Source: Opitutus sp. GAS368 (lineage in GTDB: Bacteria; Verrucomicrobiota; Verrucomicrobiia; Opitutales; Opitutaceae). Taken from it: a stretch of DNA of 5,709 nucleotides. The notes below the pieces were generated by a model, which was not told where the DNA came from, searched no databases, and saw nothing but the letters and a program-made list of their open reading frames with translations. The stretch is from positions 1 to 5,709 of the forward strand of contig CAMAXB010000207.1 in the NCBI GenBank assembly GCA_945862035.1, given 5' to 3'. Below are positions 1 to 5,709 of the stretch, in pieces. The stretch's first letter is position 1. Every line of letters begins with the position of its first letter. The position numbers and the translations under genes were made by a program.

Positions 1-3000
1 CCGACCGTCGCCACGCTCGGCGGCGGCGGCTCAGCTTCCTGGCCCTGGCGATTCCGAAACTGGCGGCTGCTGACAATCTTGATCGCCAGATCCGAAAAGG
101 TCGCCTCGCCCCCGGCGGCCACGAGTTCATCGATCAGGGCCCGATCGGAGGCGAGGACCGTCCGGCCCAGCGCATAGCCAACCATCTTCTTCGCGAGCGT
201 CTTCATCACCTGCTCGTCCTTGTCGCGGAGATAACCGAGCAGCCCGTCCGCCCCGACGATCGTGGACTTGTCGGCAAACTCACCCGTCACGTCGACCGCC
301 GTGCCGTCGTCGTAGGCGGTCCGCGTGCGCCCCACCGCATCGAACACCTCGAGCGGGAAACCCAGCGGGTCGATCTTCAAATGGCACGCCGCGCAGGTCG
401 CGTTGCGCTTATGTTCATCGAGCCGCTGCCGCAGCGTCTGGCCACCGAAGGCCTTCGGATCCGACGGTAGCGAGCCCGCATCCGCCGGGGGCGGCGGTGT
501 TGGCGTCCCGAGAATCCGGCGCAGCAGCCAGTCGCCGCGTTTCACCGGGCTGGTGCGCAGCGGCGCCGAGGTCGTCGTCAGCACCGCGCCCAGGCGCAGG
601 GCTCCGCCGCGATTGAAGGCTCCCGCACCGTCGACCTTCACCACGCCCTCCGTCGATCCGACGGGTGCCGTGATGCCGTAGAATTTCGCGAGCGGCTCAT
701 TCAGGAACGTGTAGTCCGCGTGGAGCAGCTCCTTCATCGGCCGCTCCTGGCGGACGAGGTACTCGAAGGTCGAGACCGCCTCGGCATACATTCCCTGCTT
801 CACGTCGTCCGTGAACTCCGGGAAGCGCGCGGTATCGACGCCGCGAAACTGATCGAAGTGATAGAACCCCAGCCATTGTCCAAAGAACTCCGTCCCAATC
901 CGGCGCGCCTTGGGATCGGCCGTCATCCGCTTCACCTGCTTCGCCAGCAACGCCGGCTTCGCCAGTTCGCCCGCCGCGGCCGCGCGCCGCAATTCCTCAT
1001 CGGGAATCGACGACCACAGGAAAAAGCTCAACCGGCTCGCCAGCTCCCAGCCGTTCAGCGGCCGCTCGCGGCGATCCGCCACGGTCTCCACCCGATAGAG
1101 AAACGCCGGCGCCACCAGGACGCGCGCGATCACGGCGCGAATCGCGGCGTCATGATCGAGGCCGTGCTCCGTGCGGGAACGCTGATAGAACGTCTTCAGC
1201 CGCTTCGTCTCGTCTGCCGACAGAGGCCGCCGCCAGGCGCGGCTCGCGAACGCAAGGACATCCCCGAGGTGCCCCGGCTCCGCCGCCTTCATCGCCTTGA
1301 TGACCTCGTAGTAGTGCGTCCGCAGCGGCGTGAAGTACGGTCGCGCCTCCTCCGGCAAGGTCGCCAGCTCCGCGTCGGTGAGATCCTGGATCCGCGGGCT
1401 CTTCAACTCGATCCCGTAGTGCTCCGTCAGCATGCCGAGATACGCGTCGTGATAAAACCACGAGCCAAAGAGATCGTTCCACGCGTGGTTGAGGCGCGCC
1501 CGATCCGGGCCATCGACCAGGTTGGCGGTGAAGAACTGATCCGTGCGCTGGTACTTCACCCGCAGGATGAATTGATCGTGCTCGTCACCGTTGTAGGTGT
1601 TGTCGAATGGCAGCGGCACCGGATCGCGATCCGCCGGGTTCGCCTCGCCATGCGAATTGGGCGGCAGCAGTGCGGCATACTGGGCAATGCCGTCCCGGAA
1701 GGTCTTATAGCCCCCACTCGCCGGATCGCCGATGATCACCCGCGTGGATGGTCCCCGTGGCGTGCCCACGGCCCGATCTGAAATCATGACCCGCACCACC
1801 GCATTCCGATCGCTGCCGAGTTCGGCGTCGACCTGCAGCTCCGCCGTCACGCCCGTGGCCGCCGGCGGCGGAATCTCGAATGAGACCATTCCGGTCGCAG
1901 CCAAGTCGTCCGGACCCACCGTAGAACCGTCGGGACTCACCCCGAAACCAAGCGTCGCTGCCACGCCTGCCGGCAGCACCGTCCGCAGCGGTTGCGTCGA
2001 GAGAATCGGGCCATTCGGGCCGCGTCCCCGCCCTGGCCCCGGCGCGCCGCCACGCCCCTCGGGCGGAGCCGCCCGCGTAATGACCCGCGGGTTCCGCCAG
2101 ATCACGACCGGCTTCACCCCCGCGACGGGATTCACACTGTCGAAGGTCAGAAAAATCTTCGTCGGGCCCGGCGGGGCCTTCGACGCCTTCGCGGCCTCGG
2201 CCGCCGCCCCGCCGCGCTCCATCCGCGGTCCGAGCGGATAGACATAGTGATGCGTCGGCACGGCCTTCAGCGTCGAGTCGTCGAACTGGATCGGCGTTTC
2301 GTCGCCCGCCCCGCCCGCCGCCAGATCGCCCCGCGCGAAGAACCAGCTCGGCCAGGTGGAAAGGTATTTATAAAGATCGTCCGAGGCCGCCCGGGCCTGC
2401 TCGATCGAGGCCTTGGGATCCGCGGTCGGGGCCGGAAATTTCTTCCACCGCGCGATCATCTCGTTCGTCGGATACCCGGCGTTCGGCAGGTTCATCACCG
2501 ACCAGATGTGGTCCGCGAACCTTCCGGTGATGTCATGCTTCGCCGCGAGGTCGCGCAGCGTCGCCTTGGGATCGCCCAGCGCCGCGCGATGCTTGTAATA
2601 CCACGCGATGTAGAGCGCCTTGCCATAGCGCTCGAGGCCGAAGGGTCGTCCGCCCTCGCCCGAGGCCACGCGGAACCCCTTTGCATCGTAGAGCTGGTTG
2701 ATGCGATGCAGCGCCGAGAGCTCGAGTCCGGTCCGGCCCGGGTCGAGGAAGAATTCCATCGGCCCGGAGCCAATGACCGCATGATCGGCGACCAGCTTCG
2801 CCGCCTCGAGGTAGCGCTCGATGCTGGCATCCTGGACGAACTGCACGTCGCCGAAATTCGTGAACCCTTCGCCGCCGACCGAGTCGCTCGACGCATCGAT
2901 CCCGACCTTGAGATCGAAGCCGGTCAGATCGCGGACGGCATAGGCATATTCGCCGCTCGTCAGCCGCCGGACCGTGACGCGCCCCGGCTCGCCGGCGTGC

Positions 3001-3368
3001 TCGCGCTCATAGGTCTTCAGCGACGACCGGATCCAATCGGTGGCCAGCTTCCGCTCCGCGTCACTGGGAAACGCCGTCGCATCCGTCGGCGGCATCTCGG
3101 CCGTTTCGATCATCTCCGCGACTTTCTCCCAGTTCTCCCAGTCGGGACCCACGGACGGCTGCGCCAGCAGCTTTTCGACGCTGAGCCCAGCCTCGGGGTC
3201 TGCGTTCCCATGACACTCGAGGCAGTACTTCTGAAAGACCTGCGCCGGCGCCGGGGCGAGGTTCGTCCCGCTGGGTGCCGCCGCGTGGACAGGAATCGAC
3301 GGCGCCAGCCCGACCACGATGGCCAGGCAGCAGCCGGCAAACGTCAGGGTCCGGGGCGCAGAAAGCAT
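1..3368 (-). CDS. Secreted planctomycete-type cytochrome c protein with DUF1587/1595/1592/1588/1585 domains, 3' end outside window
   Basis: The frame is open from ATG 3368 to the left edge (1122 codons, no stop seen). Residues 1-29 look like a signal peptide, with a hydrophobic core at about 8-23 and likely cleavage near VHA-AA (27-31), so the protein should act outside the cytoplasm. A CxxCH heme site (CLECH, 49-53) is followed by MPP at 92-94, whose Met is a candidate axial ligand. Domains I recognise are DUF1587 (about 130-190, RRLTSGEYAYAVRDLTG), DUF1595 (about 700-765, ASRAWRRPLSADE), DUF1592 (about 772-900, ASRLSFFLWSSIPDEEL), DUF1588 (about 905-1010) ending in a second CxxCH (CAACHLKIDPLGF, 992-1004), and DUF1585 (about 1020-1108). 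The tail is proline-rich (EPPPP), so the stop is probably just beyond the window. The protein is longer than the 750-900 residues I expect, because of a region at about 190-690 that I cannot assign. Electron transfer linked to an unknown, perhaps polymer-related, oxidation is family-level inference. The start is not secure: no good Shine-Dalgarno precedes 3368, and an in-frame ATG lies at 3473. I chose 3368 because it places the signal peptide at the N-terminus. Confidence 0.95.
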   Translation of the reverse strand, partial: MLSAPRTLTFAGCCLAIVVGLAPSIPVHAAAPSGTNLAPAPAQVFQKYCLECHGNADPEAGLSVEKLLAQPSVGPDWENWEKVAEMIETAEMPPTDATAFPSDAERKLATDWIRSSLKTYEREHAGEPGRVTVRRLTSGEYAYAVRDLTGFDLKVGIDASSDSVGGEGFTNFGDVQFVQDASIERYLEAAKLVADHAVIGSGPMEFFLDPGRTGLELSALHRINQLYDAKGFRVASGEGGRPFGLERYGKALYIAWYYKHRAALGDPKATLRDLAAKHDITGRFADHIWSVMNLPNAGYPTNEMIARWKKFPAPTADPKASIEQARAASDDLYKYLSTWPSWFFARGDLAAGGAGDETPIQFDDSTLKAVPTHHYVYPLGPRMERGGAAAEAAKASKAPPGPTKIFLTFDSVNPVAGVKPVVIWRNPRVITRAAPPEGRGGAPGPGRGRGPNGPILSTQPLRTVLPAGVAATLGFGVSPDGSTVGPDDLAATGMVSFEIPPPAATGVTAELQVDAELGSDRNAVVRVMISDRAVGTPRGPSTRVIIGDPASGGYKTFRDGIAQYAALLPPNSHGEANPADRDPVPLPFDNTYNGDEHDQFILRVKYQRTDQFFTANLVDGPDRARLNHAWNDLFGSWFYHDAYLGMLTEHYGIELKSPRIQDLTDAELATLPEEARPYFTPLRTHYYEVIKAMKAAEPGHLGDVLAFASRAWRRPLSADETKRLKTFYQRSRTEHGLDHDAAIRAVIARVLVAPAFLYRVETVADRRERPLNGWELASRLSFFLWSSIPDEELRRAAAAGELAKPALLAKQVKRMTADPKARRIGTEFFGQWLGFYHFDQFRGVDTARFPEFTDDVKQGMYAEAVSTFEYLVRQERPMKELLHADYTFLNEPLAKFYGITAPVGSTEGVVKVDGAGAFNRGGALRLGAVLTTTSAPLRTSPVKRGDWLLRRILGTPTPPPPADAGSLPSDPKAFGGQTLRQRLDEHKRNATCAACHLKIDPLGFPLEVFDAVGRTRTAYDDGTAVDVTGEFADKSTIVGADGLLGYLRDKDEQVMKTLAKKMVGYALGRTVLASDRALIDELVAAGGEATFSDLAIKIVSSRQFRNRQGQEAEPPPPSVATV

Positions 3369-3427
3369 CACGGACAGGAGACAGTGATCCGAGTTGGCGG
3401 CAAGTTCCCAGTACTCGACCTTCCCCC

Positions 3428-3455
3428 GTGGCACGGGTCTCCCGAACCGTGAAAA
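3428..3455 (+). repeat. REP-like palindromic repeat, copy 1
   Basis: This 28-base unit begins GTGGCACGGGTCTCCCG on the plus strand. It matches the reverse complement of 3476-3503 at 24 of 28 positions by manual alignment. Internally it can fold as an imperfect hairpin (CACGG with CCGTG). In addition CCCGTG (3425-3430) and CACGGG (3432-3437) form a tight inverted repeat around one base. GC-rich palindromes arranged as inverted pairs between genes are typical of REP/BIME-like elements. I cannot assign a named family. Confidence 0.6.
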
Positions 3456-3475
3456 CCGTATCACCTTGCTCATCC

Positions 3476-3503
3476 TCTTCACGGGTCAGGAGACCCGTGG
3501 CAC
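3476..3503 (-). repeat. REP-like palindromic repeat, copy 2
   Basis: Read on the minus strand, this unit begins GTGCCACGGGTCTCCTGACC and continues through CCGTG. It contains a perfect 8-base stem, CACGGGTC (3480-3487) against GACCCGTG (3492-3499), with a four-base loop. Copy 1 carries the same design with a disrupted stem, so copy 2 looks like the better-preserved unit. The two copies face each other and could also pair together into one larger cruciform or RNA hairpin. Confidence 0.65.
3480..3499 (-). terminator. Possible operon-end hairpin within repeat copy 2
   Basis: A perfect 8-base GC-rich stem with a 4-base loop starts 20 bases after the TAG stop of the second dehydrogenase gene, where a terminator would be expected. 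On the transcribed strand it is followed by GAAGAGG rather than a U-run, so it does not meet the criteria for a classical intrinsic terminator. It could still protect the 3' end of the mRNA or impede polymerase. Confidence 0.3.
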
Positions 3504-3519
3504 GCCAGCCCCGCTCCAC

Positions 3520-4551
3520 CTAGAGCAACCGTTTCACCAGCCCGAGCACGCCCTGCTTCACCGGCGAACGATGGTGCGAGGCCTCGTGCTCGCGCAGGAT
3601 CGCGTCGCGATTGGCCACATACCAGTGGTAACTCTGGATGAGCATCTCCTCGTTCGAGAATCGCGGCCGCCAGCCGAGTTCGGTCCGGGCTTTTGCGGAA
3701 TCGAAGAACATCGACCGGCCGTACATCATCGCATGGTACGCGCCGAGCGGGGACAGGCCGAGCGCGCTGGTCGCATGCATCGCCCAGACCGCCGGTGCCA
3801 TCGGAACCCGTTTCACCTTCGACCCCGTGCCCGCATGGGCGCACAGCGCCTCGAGGGCCGCCCGCATCGTGCCGAAGCGATCGGTGCCACAGTTGTAGAT
3901 CGTCGCTCCGGGGCGCCCCGCGGCCAGCAGGCAGGCGTCCGCCAGATCGTCCGCGTGCACGAACTGATACACGTTCGCCCCGTCGCCGAGCACCGGCACG
4001 TTGTAACCGGTCCGGATCCACTCGAACAGAATTTGGAAGATTCCCAGCCGGCCGTGGCCGAGGATCGTCCGGGGGCGAATGATCGTCACGTCGAGCCCGC
4101 GCGCCGCCTCCTCCCGGCAAAGCTGCTCCCCCGCGAGCTTCGCCCGGCCATAGGCCTCGCCGGGAACCGGAGGGGTGTCCTCCGTCACCGGGTTGCTTCG
4201 CGGCACGCCGAAAACCGCGCTCGACGACACATAGATCACCTTGCCCACCCTGCCCGCCCGCGCCGCGCGCAGCAGGTTCGCAGTGCCGTCGACATTCACG
4301 GTGTGGAAGAGCTGTCGATCCTTCGCCAGCGGCACTTGCGCCACGCAATGGTGGACGACGCCGCAGCCGGTGCACGCCGCCGCCACCGCGTCGGGATCGC
4401 GGATGTCGCCGCGCACGAACTCCACTCCGGCCGCGCGATCGGTGGCATCCACCCGGTCGAAGACGCGGACCACCTGCCCGCGGGCCACGAGCCGATCGCG
4501 GAGCAGCGCCCCGAAATAGCCCGAGCCGCCCGTGATGAGCACCGGTGCCAT
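3520..4551 (-). CDS. NAD-dependent epimerase/dehydratase family protein (extended SDR), 343 aa
   Basis: This is a complete cytoplasmic oxidoreductase of the extended short-chain dehydrogenase type, in the NAD-dependent epimerase / 3-beta-hydroxysteroid dehydrogenase-like group. The N-terminus carries the Rossmann signature TGGSGYFG (7-14). Asp32 at the end of the second strand favours NAD(H) over NADP(H). A serine run (109-111) and YGRAK (Tyr134, Lys138) supply the catalytic Ser-Tyr-Lys set. RPRTILG (159-165), a GDG turn (189-191) and YQFVHADDLADA (195-206) are typical of the C-terminal substrate half. Length is normal for the family. The start is placed at ATG 4551, two bases after the preceding gene's TGA, giving TGATTATG; translational coupling is likely because no well-spaced Shine-Dalgarno is visible. 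An ATG at 4584 would add 11 residues ahead of the Rossmann strand and overlap the upstream gene. The substrate is unknown: a nucleotide sugar, a sterol-like alcohol or a lipid hydroxyl are all possible. Confidence 0.93.
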   Translation of the reverse strand: MAPVLITGGSGYFGALLRDRLVARGQVVRVFDRVDATDRAAGVEFVRGDIRDPDAVAAACTGCGVVHHCVAQVPLAKDRQLFHTVNVDGTANLLRAARAGRVGKVIYVSSSAVFGVPRSNPVTEDTPPVPGEAYGRAKLAGEQLCREEAARGLDVTIIRPRTILGHGRLGIFQILFEWIRTGYNVPVLGDGANVYQFVHADDLADACLLAAGRPGATIYNCGTDRFGTMRAALEALCAHAGTGSKVKRVPMAPAVWAMHATSALGLSPLGAYHAMMYGRSMFFDSAKARTELGWRPRFSNEEMLIQSYHWYVANRDAILREHEASHHRSPVKQGVLGLVKRLL

Positions 4552-4553
4552 AA

Positions 4554-5609
4554 TCAAAACCGGATCCCCTGATCCGCACACCACCGCAACGACCGCCGCA
4601 TGCCCTCCTCGAGCTCGACGGCCGGTCGGTAACCGAGCTCGCGTTCCGCCCGCGCGATCGAGCAGGCGATGGTCTTGTTCATTTCGGAGAGCACATGGAT
4701 CTTTTGATGGTAAAGCCCGGCCGACTGGAGCGTGAAGTCCACCACACCCGCGATCTCGCTCGCGATCCCCGGCAACCGCAACCGCCGGTGGGCGCAGCGC
4801 TGGCCGAACTCCGTCTCGAGCAGCCGTTCGATCGTGTCGATGATCTCGGTCATCGCGTACGGGCGGCGATCGGCGATCCAGTACATCTGTCCCGCGGCCC
4901 GCGGAGACATCCCGGCGAGCAGCATTCCCTGGCTGAGATTATCGAGGTAACTCATCGAGCGCAGATTGGTGCCGTCCCCGACGATCGGCGCCTTGCCATC
5001 CCGGACCATGGCGAAGAACAGCGTCTGCCGCGCCGGCTGGTTCGTCCCGTAGAACCAGGGCGCGCGGATGATCACGGTCTCGAGTTCGCCGTGCGGCTGC
5101 GCGACGGCCTGCTCCATCCGCATCTTCGAACGGCCGTAATGCATGTACGGGCGATAGGGTGAATGCTCGTCGAAGAGATGATCCGGATGCGGGTTGTTGC
5201 CGCAGGGCGAGTTGGACGAGACCGCCACGGCCCGCCGCACGCCGGCCTGTTGCGCCGCCCCGAGGAGATTCTCCGTTCCCTGGACGTTGATGGCGTAGAA
5301 CTCGCGCACCCGCCGCGGGTGAATGATGCCGGCCGTGTGAAACAGCAGCGCGCCCTTCGCCCCGGCGCACAGTCGCGCGCAATCCGCGGGCTGCCGGACA
5401 TCGCCCACCACGATCCGGATCCGCTCCGAGATCCGCTGCAACGGCGCCGGATCCTGCCCGGGCAGAATCAGCGCCCGGATCTCGAGCCCGCGCCGGGGCT
5501 CGCGCAGGGCCTCGTGATCGGCGAGGCCGCTCACCAGAATCTCGATGAACCGCCGGCCCAGCCAGCCGAGCCCGCCCGTGACGATGATCGTGTCCGTGTT
5601 CAATTCCAT
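4554..5609 (-). CDS. NAD(P)-dependent epimerase/dehydratase, 3-beta-HSD-like extended SDR, 351 aa
   Basis: This is a second complete extended short-chain dehydrogenase. TGGLGWLG (11-18) is the dinucleotide-binding loop. FHTAGIIHP (90-98) and the INVQGTENLLGAA segment (107-119) are typical of the 3-beta-HSD/epimerase group. SSNS (131-134) and YGRSK (Tyr158, Lys162) give the catalytic residues. IRAPWFYG (181-188), GDGTN (211-215) and the SYLDNLSQGMLLA segment (220-232) continue the expected pattern. The second strand ends in ALILPG without the usual acidic residue, so NADP(H) use is possible. Similarity to the neighbouring dehydrogenase is limited to the shared motifs, so this does not look like a recent duplicate. 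The start at ATG 5609 is supported by GTGAGG five bases upstream. The gene begins seven bases after the GMC oxidoreductase stop, and its own stop lies two bases before the next start. Action on a lipid or sterol-like alcohol is a guess from the GMC neighbour; the substrate is not determined. Confidence 0.93.
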   Translation of the reverse strand: MELNTDTIIVTGGLGWLGRRFIEILVSGLADHEALREPRRGLEIRALILPGQDPAPLQRISERIRIVVGDVRQPADCARLCAGAKGALLFHTAGIIHPRRVREFYAINVQGTENLLGAAQQAGVRRAVAVSSNSPCGNNPHPDHLFDEHSPYRPYMHYGRSKMRMEQAVAQPHGELETVIIRAPWFYGTNQPARQTLFFAMVRDGKAPIVGDGTNLRSMSYLDNLSQGMLLAGMSPRAAGQMYWIADRRPYAMTEIIDTIERLLETEFGQRCAHRRLRLPGIASEIAGVVDFTLQSAGLYHQKIHVLSEMNKTIACSIARAERELGYRPAVELEEGMRRSLRWCADQGIRF

Positions 5610-5614
5610 GGAGG

Positions 5615-5620
5615 CCTCAC
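5615..5620 (-). promoter_or_regulatory. Ribosome binding site of the 351-aa dehydrogenase
   Basis: The minus strand reads GTGAGG, then five bases, then ATG at 5609. The site overlaps the TGA stop of the upstream gene, so ribosomes finishing that gene are placed next to this start. It supports the chosen start and a shared transcript. Confidence 0.6.
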
Positions 5621-5709
5621 AATTTCCCCAGGTACTGCAGCGCGTTCCGCCGCGCCAGCGCCATGATCGTCCCCTGCGGATTCACCCCCGGCGCGCTGCA
5701 CACCAGGCT
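5617..5709 (-). CDS. C-terminal end of a GMC-family (cholesterol-oxidase-like) flavin oxidoreductase, partial
   Basis: Only the last 30 codons and the TGA stop lie in the window; the 5' part is outside. The fragment reads SLVCSAPGVNPQGTIMALAR followed by RNALQYLGKL. The GVNPxxTIxALAxRN pattern is the C-terminal signature of GMC flavoenzymes. It closely resembles, from memory, the end of bacterial cholesterol oxidases, where the Asn of NPxxT is an active-site residue contacting the flavin and substrate. The gene is in frame to the window edge and sits seven bases upstream of the 351-aa dehydrogenase, so it is probably co-transcribed with it. The likely role is FAD-dependent oxidation of an alcohol. 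With so little sequence, the subfamily and the substrate cannot be fixed. Confidence 0.75.
   Translation of the reverse strand, partial: SLVCSAPGVNPQGTIMALARRNALQYLGKL

Larger units (their letters stand above)
3369..3519. other. Intergenic region with inverted repeat pair
   Basis: This gap separates the stop of the second dehydrogenase gene from the chosen start of the cytochrome-like gene. It holds two palindromic repeat copies facing opposite ways, at 3428-3455 and 3476-3503, with a 20-base spacer. On the minus strand the hexamer ACGGTT also occurs twice close together (within 3446-3461). I see no convincing -35/-10 pair. The promoter of the cytochrome-like gene is probably here if that gene is transcribed separately, but the sequence does not show where. 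Confidence 0.6.

Noticed and set aside
1755..1771. Inverted repeat CCGTGG / CCACGG with a five-base loop, resembling the intergenic repeat
   Set aside because: It lies inside coding sequence (AVGTPRG) and shares only a short core with the repeat; chance is likely in GC-rich DNA.
720..1781. Long plus-strand open frame (353 codons)
   Set aside because: It is antisense to the cytochrome-like gene. Its translation is Arg/Leu/His-rich with no recognisable motif, as expected for a shadow frame in GC-rich DNA.
2363..2374. AT-rich GTATTTATAAAG, resembling a -10 or TATA-like element
   Set aside because: It is inside the cytochrome-like gene and simply encodes Leu-Tyr-Lys-Tyr on the minus strand; there is no nearby -35 or start.
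1992..3452. Long plus-strand open frame (486 codons)
   Set aside because: It is antisense to the same gene, with Arg-rich low-complexity composition and no domain. The minus strand here encodes clear signal peptide, heme and DUF1587 motifs.
3061..3519. Minus-strand open frame (152 codons) starting in the intergenic region
   Set aside because: It is out of frame with the cytochrome-like gene and overlaps its signal peptide and heme coding sequence; it shows no motif of its own.
3394..4572. Plus-strand open frame (392 codons) opposite the 343-aa dehydrogenase
   Set aside because: It runs across the repeat pair and antisense to a gene with complete catalytic motifs; its composition is that of a shadow frame.
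4552..4584. Longer version of the 343-aa dehydrogenase starting at ATG 4584
   Set aside because: It would overlap the upstream gene and add 11 residues before a Rossmann strand that normally begins within a few residues of the start.

Overview
The window is GC-rich, and every gene I can support lies on the minus strand. The most informative gene encodes a very large secreted protein with the planctomycete-type cytochrome c / DUF1587-DUF1595-DUF1592-DUF1588-DUF1585 architecture. That family is abundant in Planctomycetota, Verrucomicrobiota and some Acidobacteriota. The source is therefore probably a member of the PVC group (my leaning is Verrucomicrobiota) or an acidobacterium. This is an inference from family distribution; there is no rRNA or other taxonomic marker here.

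Layout in transcription order (right to left). Positions 5709-5617 hold the last 30 codons of a GMC-type flavin oxidoreductase. Seven bases later comes a 351-residue extended short-chain dehydrogenase/epimerase (5609-4554), and two bases after its stop a second, distinct 343-residue enzyme of the same superfamily (4551-3520). The tight spacing suggests one operon that continues upstream of the window. A 151-base gap (3519-3369) follows, with two copies of a 28-base palindromic repeat in inverted orientation. The cytochrome-like gene then runs from 3368 off the left edge, open for 1122 codons.

How the genes may work together: the GMC tail resembles cholesterol-oxidase-type enzymes, and both dehydrogenases have intact Rossmann and YxxxK motifs. 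The operon could carry out successive oxidations, reductions or epimerisations of an alcohol on a lipid, sterol-like or sugar substrate. The substrate cannot be read from the sequence. The cytochrome-like protein is separated by the repeat-bearing gap and is probably a separate transcription unit with a periplasmic or surface role.

No tRNA, rRNA, CRISPR array, transposase or phage gene was seen. The long plus-strand open frames are antisense shadows of these genes. I found no clear new system. The points most worth checking are the inverted repeat pair, the unusually long central region of the cytochrome-like protein with its ambiguous start, and the GMC plus double-dehydrogenase operon.
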